Assembly: GCA_910578255.1 (NCBI GenBank)
Contig: CAJTQM010000010.1
Coordinates: 43,268-57,812, forward strand
Length of the DNA stretch: 14,545 nt
Source of the DNA: an uncultured Oscillospiraceae bacterium
GTDB lineage: Bacteria > Bacillota > Clostridia > Oscillospirales > Ruminococcaceae
Reading direction: 5' to 3'
The notes under the pieces are model-generated. The model searched no databases, was not told the DNA's origin, and saw only the letters and a list, made by a program, of their open reading frames with translations. The translations under genes were made by a program, and so were the position numbers. Of the stretch, positions 13,266-14,545 are shown piece after piece; positions within the stretch are counted from its first letter, which is position 1; every line of letters begins with the position of its first letter.

Positions 13266-14317
13266 TATTCTTCCCTCCCTTCCTCAGTATTTTGGGCGGA
13301 CTGGGCAGCTGGTCCCGGGGCGGATTCCGCCTTCTTTTTGTTTTTTTGCTTTTGGGGGGCGGCCGGCTCCTTTGCCGGAGCGGTGTATTCACCGGAGGTC
13401 AGCTTTAAGAAGATTTCCTCCAGCGTCATCTCGGTGGATTTCATCGAGAGGATCGGCCAGTTTTTCTCCGCCGCCAGATGGAAAATGTCCCGGCGGATAT
13501 CGGCGGCCCCTTCGGGTTCTACCAGATATTCGAAAACGCCTTTTTCCCGTTCGCCCAGCGGATTGCAGGAGTGAACCCCCGGCAGCGCGCGCAGACCGTT
13601 GTTCACATCGGTGACAGGTCCCTCCAGACGGACGGCCAGGCCGGTTTCGCTGCTCATGGAGCGGGCCAGATGGTCCGGCGTGTCGTCGGCGATGATTTTG
13701 CCGTCGTTGATTACGATGACCCGTTCACAGATGGCCTGCACCTCCGGCAGGATGTGGGAGGACAGAATGACCGTATGGTTTTTGCCCAGTTCCTTAATCA
13801 GGTTGCGGATCTCGATGATCTGTTTGGGATCAAGGCCCACCGTGGGCTCGTCCAGAATTAAAAGTTCCGGGCTGCCCAGCAAAGCCTGGGCCACGCCGAC
13901 GCGCTGCTTGTAGCCCTTGGAGAGATTGCGGATCAAGCGGGTATAAACATGGTCAATTTTTACCGTTTCACAGATTTCCTCAATATGCTTTTGCCGGGGA
14001 AGCTTGACCTTTTTTAACTCATACATGAAATTTAAGTACTCTTTTACGGTCATATCCATGTACAAAGGGGGCTGCTCCGGCAGATAACCGATGTGGGATT
14101 TGGCGGCAATGGGATCCTCCAAAATTTCATGTCCATCAATTGTAACGGTTCCCTCGGTACTGGAGAGATAGCCGGTAATGATGTTCATGGTTGTGGATTT
14201 CCCCGCGCCGTTGGGCCCCAGGAAACCAAGGATTTCTCCTCGCTCCACAGTAAAGCTGATGTCGTCGACGGCATACTTGTTGCCATACCGCTTGACGAGG
14301 TTTTTAACCTCTAGCAT
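13265..14317 (-). CDS. ABC transporter ATP-binding protein, GldA-like
   Basis: A 350-residue cytoplasmic ATPase that drives the permease encoded next to it. Walker A is GPNGAGKST (34-42), the Q-loop glutamine is Q82, the signature is LSKGYKQR (132-139), Walker B LLILDEP (152-158), the D-loop GLDP (161-164) and the H-loop histidine H188. A domain of about 100 residues follows, ending in MTLEEIFLKLTSGE as in ABC-2 exporter ATPases. The last 35 or so residues are a low-complexity Ala/Lys/Pro/Glu tail (around KQKNKKKAE) that is not needed for the fold. I chose the ATG at 14317 because AGGAGG lies 8 nt upstream; the TTG at 14323 would be too close to that site. It is the first gene of a four-gene operon. 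Confidence 0.95.
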   Translation of the reverse strand: MLEVKNLVKRYGNKYAVDDISFTVERGEILGFLGPNGAGKSTTMNIITGYLSSTEGTVTIDGHEILEDPIAAKSHIGYLPEQPPLYMDMTVKEYLNFMYELKKVKLPRQKHIEEICETVKIDHVYTRLIRNLSKGYKQRVGVAQALLGSPELLILDEPTVGLDPKQIIEIRNLIKELGKNHTVILSSHILPEVQAICERVIVINDGKIIADDTPDHLARSMSSETGLAVRLEGPVTDVNNGLRALPGVHSCNPLGEREKGVFEYLVEPEGAADIRRDIFHLAAEKNWPILSMKSTEMTLEEIFLKLTSGEYTAPAKEPAAPQKQKNKKKAESAPGPAAQSAQNTEEGREE

Positions 14318-14340
14318 GTACAATACCTCCTAAATTCGAA

Positions 14341-14371
14341 CCCGCGCACGGGCGGCGCTTTAAAAAAGCGC
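14341..14371 (-). other. Two small hairpins in the ABC operon leader
   Basis: GCGCTTT (14355-14361) and AAAGCGC (14365-14371) form a perfect 7-bp stem with a 3-nt loop. Next to it CCCG (14341-14344) and CGGG (14349-14352) form a 4-bp stem. Both would lie in the 5' end of the mRNA ahead of the AGGAGG site. A role in mRNA stability is possible but not shown. Confidence 0.45.
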
Positions 14372-14377
14372 ACTAAC

Positions 14378-14406
14378 ATAATGATAATAAAAGAAAAATA
14401 TGTCCA
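14378..14406 (-). promoter_or_regulatory. Candidate promoter of the ABC operon
   Basis: TGGACA (14406-14401, 5 of 6 matches to -35 consensus), a 17-bp spacer and CATTAT (14383-14378, 4 of 6). The predicted start lies near 14371. Confidence 0.5.
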
Positions 14407-14432
14407 AATCATAAATAGAAAAGAAAAATATG
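14389..14432. repeat. 14-bp direct repeat, 30 bp apart, at the ABC promoter
   Basis: AAAAGAAAAATATG occurs at 14389-14402 and again, exactly, at 14419-14432. The proximal copy fills most of the promoter spacer and reaches into the -35; the other lies just upstream. The rest of 14433-14545 shows no gene I can support: open frames exist on both strands but none has a start with a ribosome binding site. Confidence 0.65.
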
Positions 14433-14545
14433 GCCTTTTGAGCAGATTTTTTGCTGTCTGTCCTATTTTTGCGGGGAAAAACAGGATTCTGCGCGTCCGG
14501 CAACGCCAAACAGTTCGGAGAAAGTCCCGAAGAGGATCTGGCGGC

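Noticed and set aside
13350..13385. Alternative GC-rich stems in the ABC ATPase tail codons
   Set aside because: The stems are 5 bp, mutually exclusive, and follow from Ala/Pro-rich codons.
14433..14545. Possible end or start of a further gene at the right edge
   Set aside because: Short open frames exist on both strands in this more GC-rich stretch, but none has a ribosome binding site, a terminator in the right place or a recognisable motif.

Overview
The window looks like the chromosome of a moderately GC-rich Gram-positive anaerobe, most probably a member of the Clostridia (Oscillospiraceae-like). This rests on strong GGAGG-type ribosome binding sites, canonical sigma-A promoters, a lipoteichoic-acid-synthase-type enzyme, a lipoprotein with a lipobox, and an rplM-rpsI operon with a short leader. 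No mobile element, CRISPR array, tRNA or rRNA was found. The organism-level call is an inference from gene content only.

Layout. (1) Positions 1-1242, minus: the N-terminal 414 residues of the RNA-binding transcription accessory protein Tex, cut by the window edge. It is divergent from a small CPDC glutaredoxin-like protein (1430-1693, plus) whose promoter is overlapped by an inverted repeat. (2) 1749-5177, minus: a membrane-anchored LTA synthase/phosphoglycerol transferase preceded by a lipoprotein metallophosphoesterase, two cell-envelope genes separated by a terminator. (3) 5392-6246, minus: rplM (L13) and rpsI (S9) behind a near-perfect promoter with an UP-like element and a compact L13-leader-like hairpin. 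(4) 6580-7290, plus: a short TtcA-like PP-loop tRNA thiolase. Between it and rplM lies a strictly 10-bp-phased TCTC repeat array. (5) 7348-7482, minus: a 44-codon orphan small ORF with a strong RBS. (6) 7666-9443, minus: a MarR regulator translationally coupled to a MATE exporter. Its promoter is embedded in a perfect 47-bp palindrome. (7) 9562-14317, minus: a four-gene Gld-like ABC cassette (ATPase, ABC-2 permease, GldG-like auxiliary protein, DUF4340 protein) with its own promoter and terminator.

How the genes work together. The MarR/MATE pair forms a self-contained, probably autoregulated efflux unit. The Gld-like cassette encodes one ABC exporter with two extracytoplasmic auxiliary proteins, so its substrate probably lies at the cell surface. 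The LTA synthase and the lipoprotein phosphoesterase both act outside the membrane. Tex, L13, S9 and TtcA are housekeeping RNA and translation functions.

No clearly new multi-gene system is visible. The most unusual signals are non-coding or sub-genic: the 47-bp palindrome, the phased TCTC array, two adjoining perfect inverted repeats inside the linker codons of the LTA synthase, and the inverted repeat over the glutaredoxin promoter.
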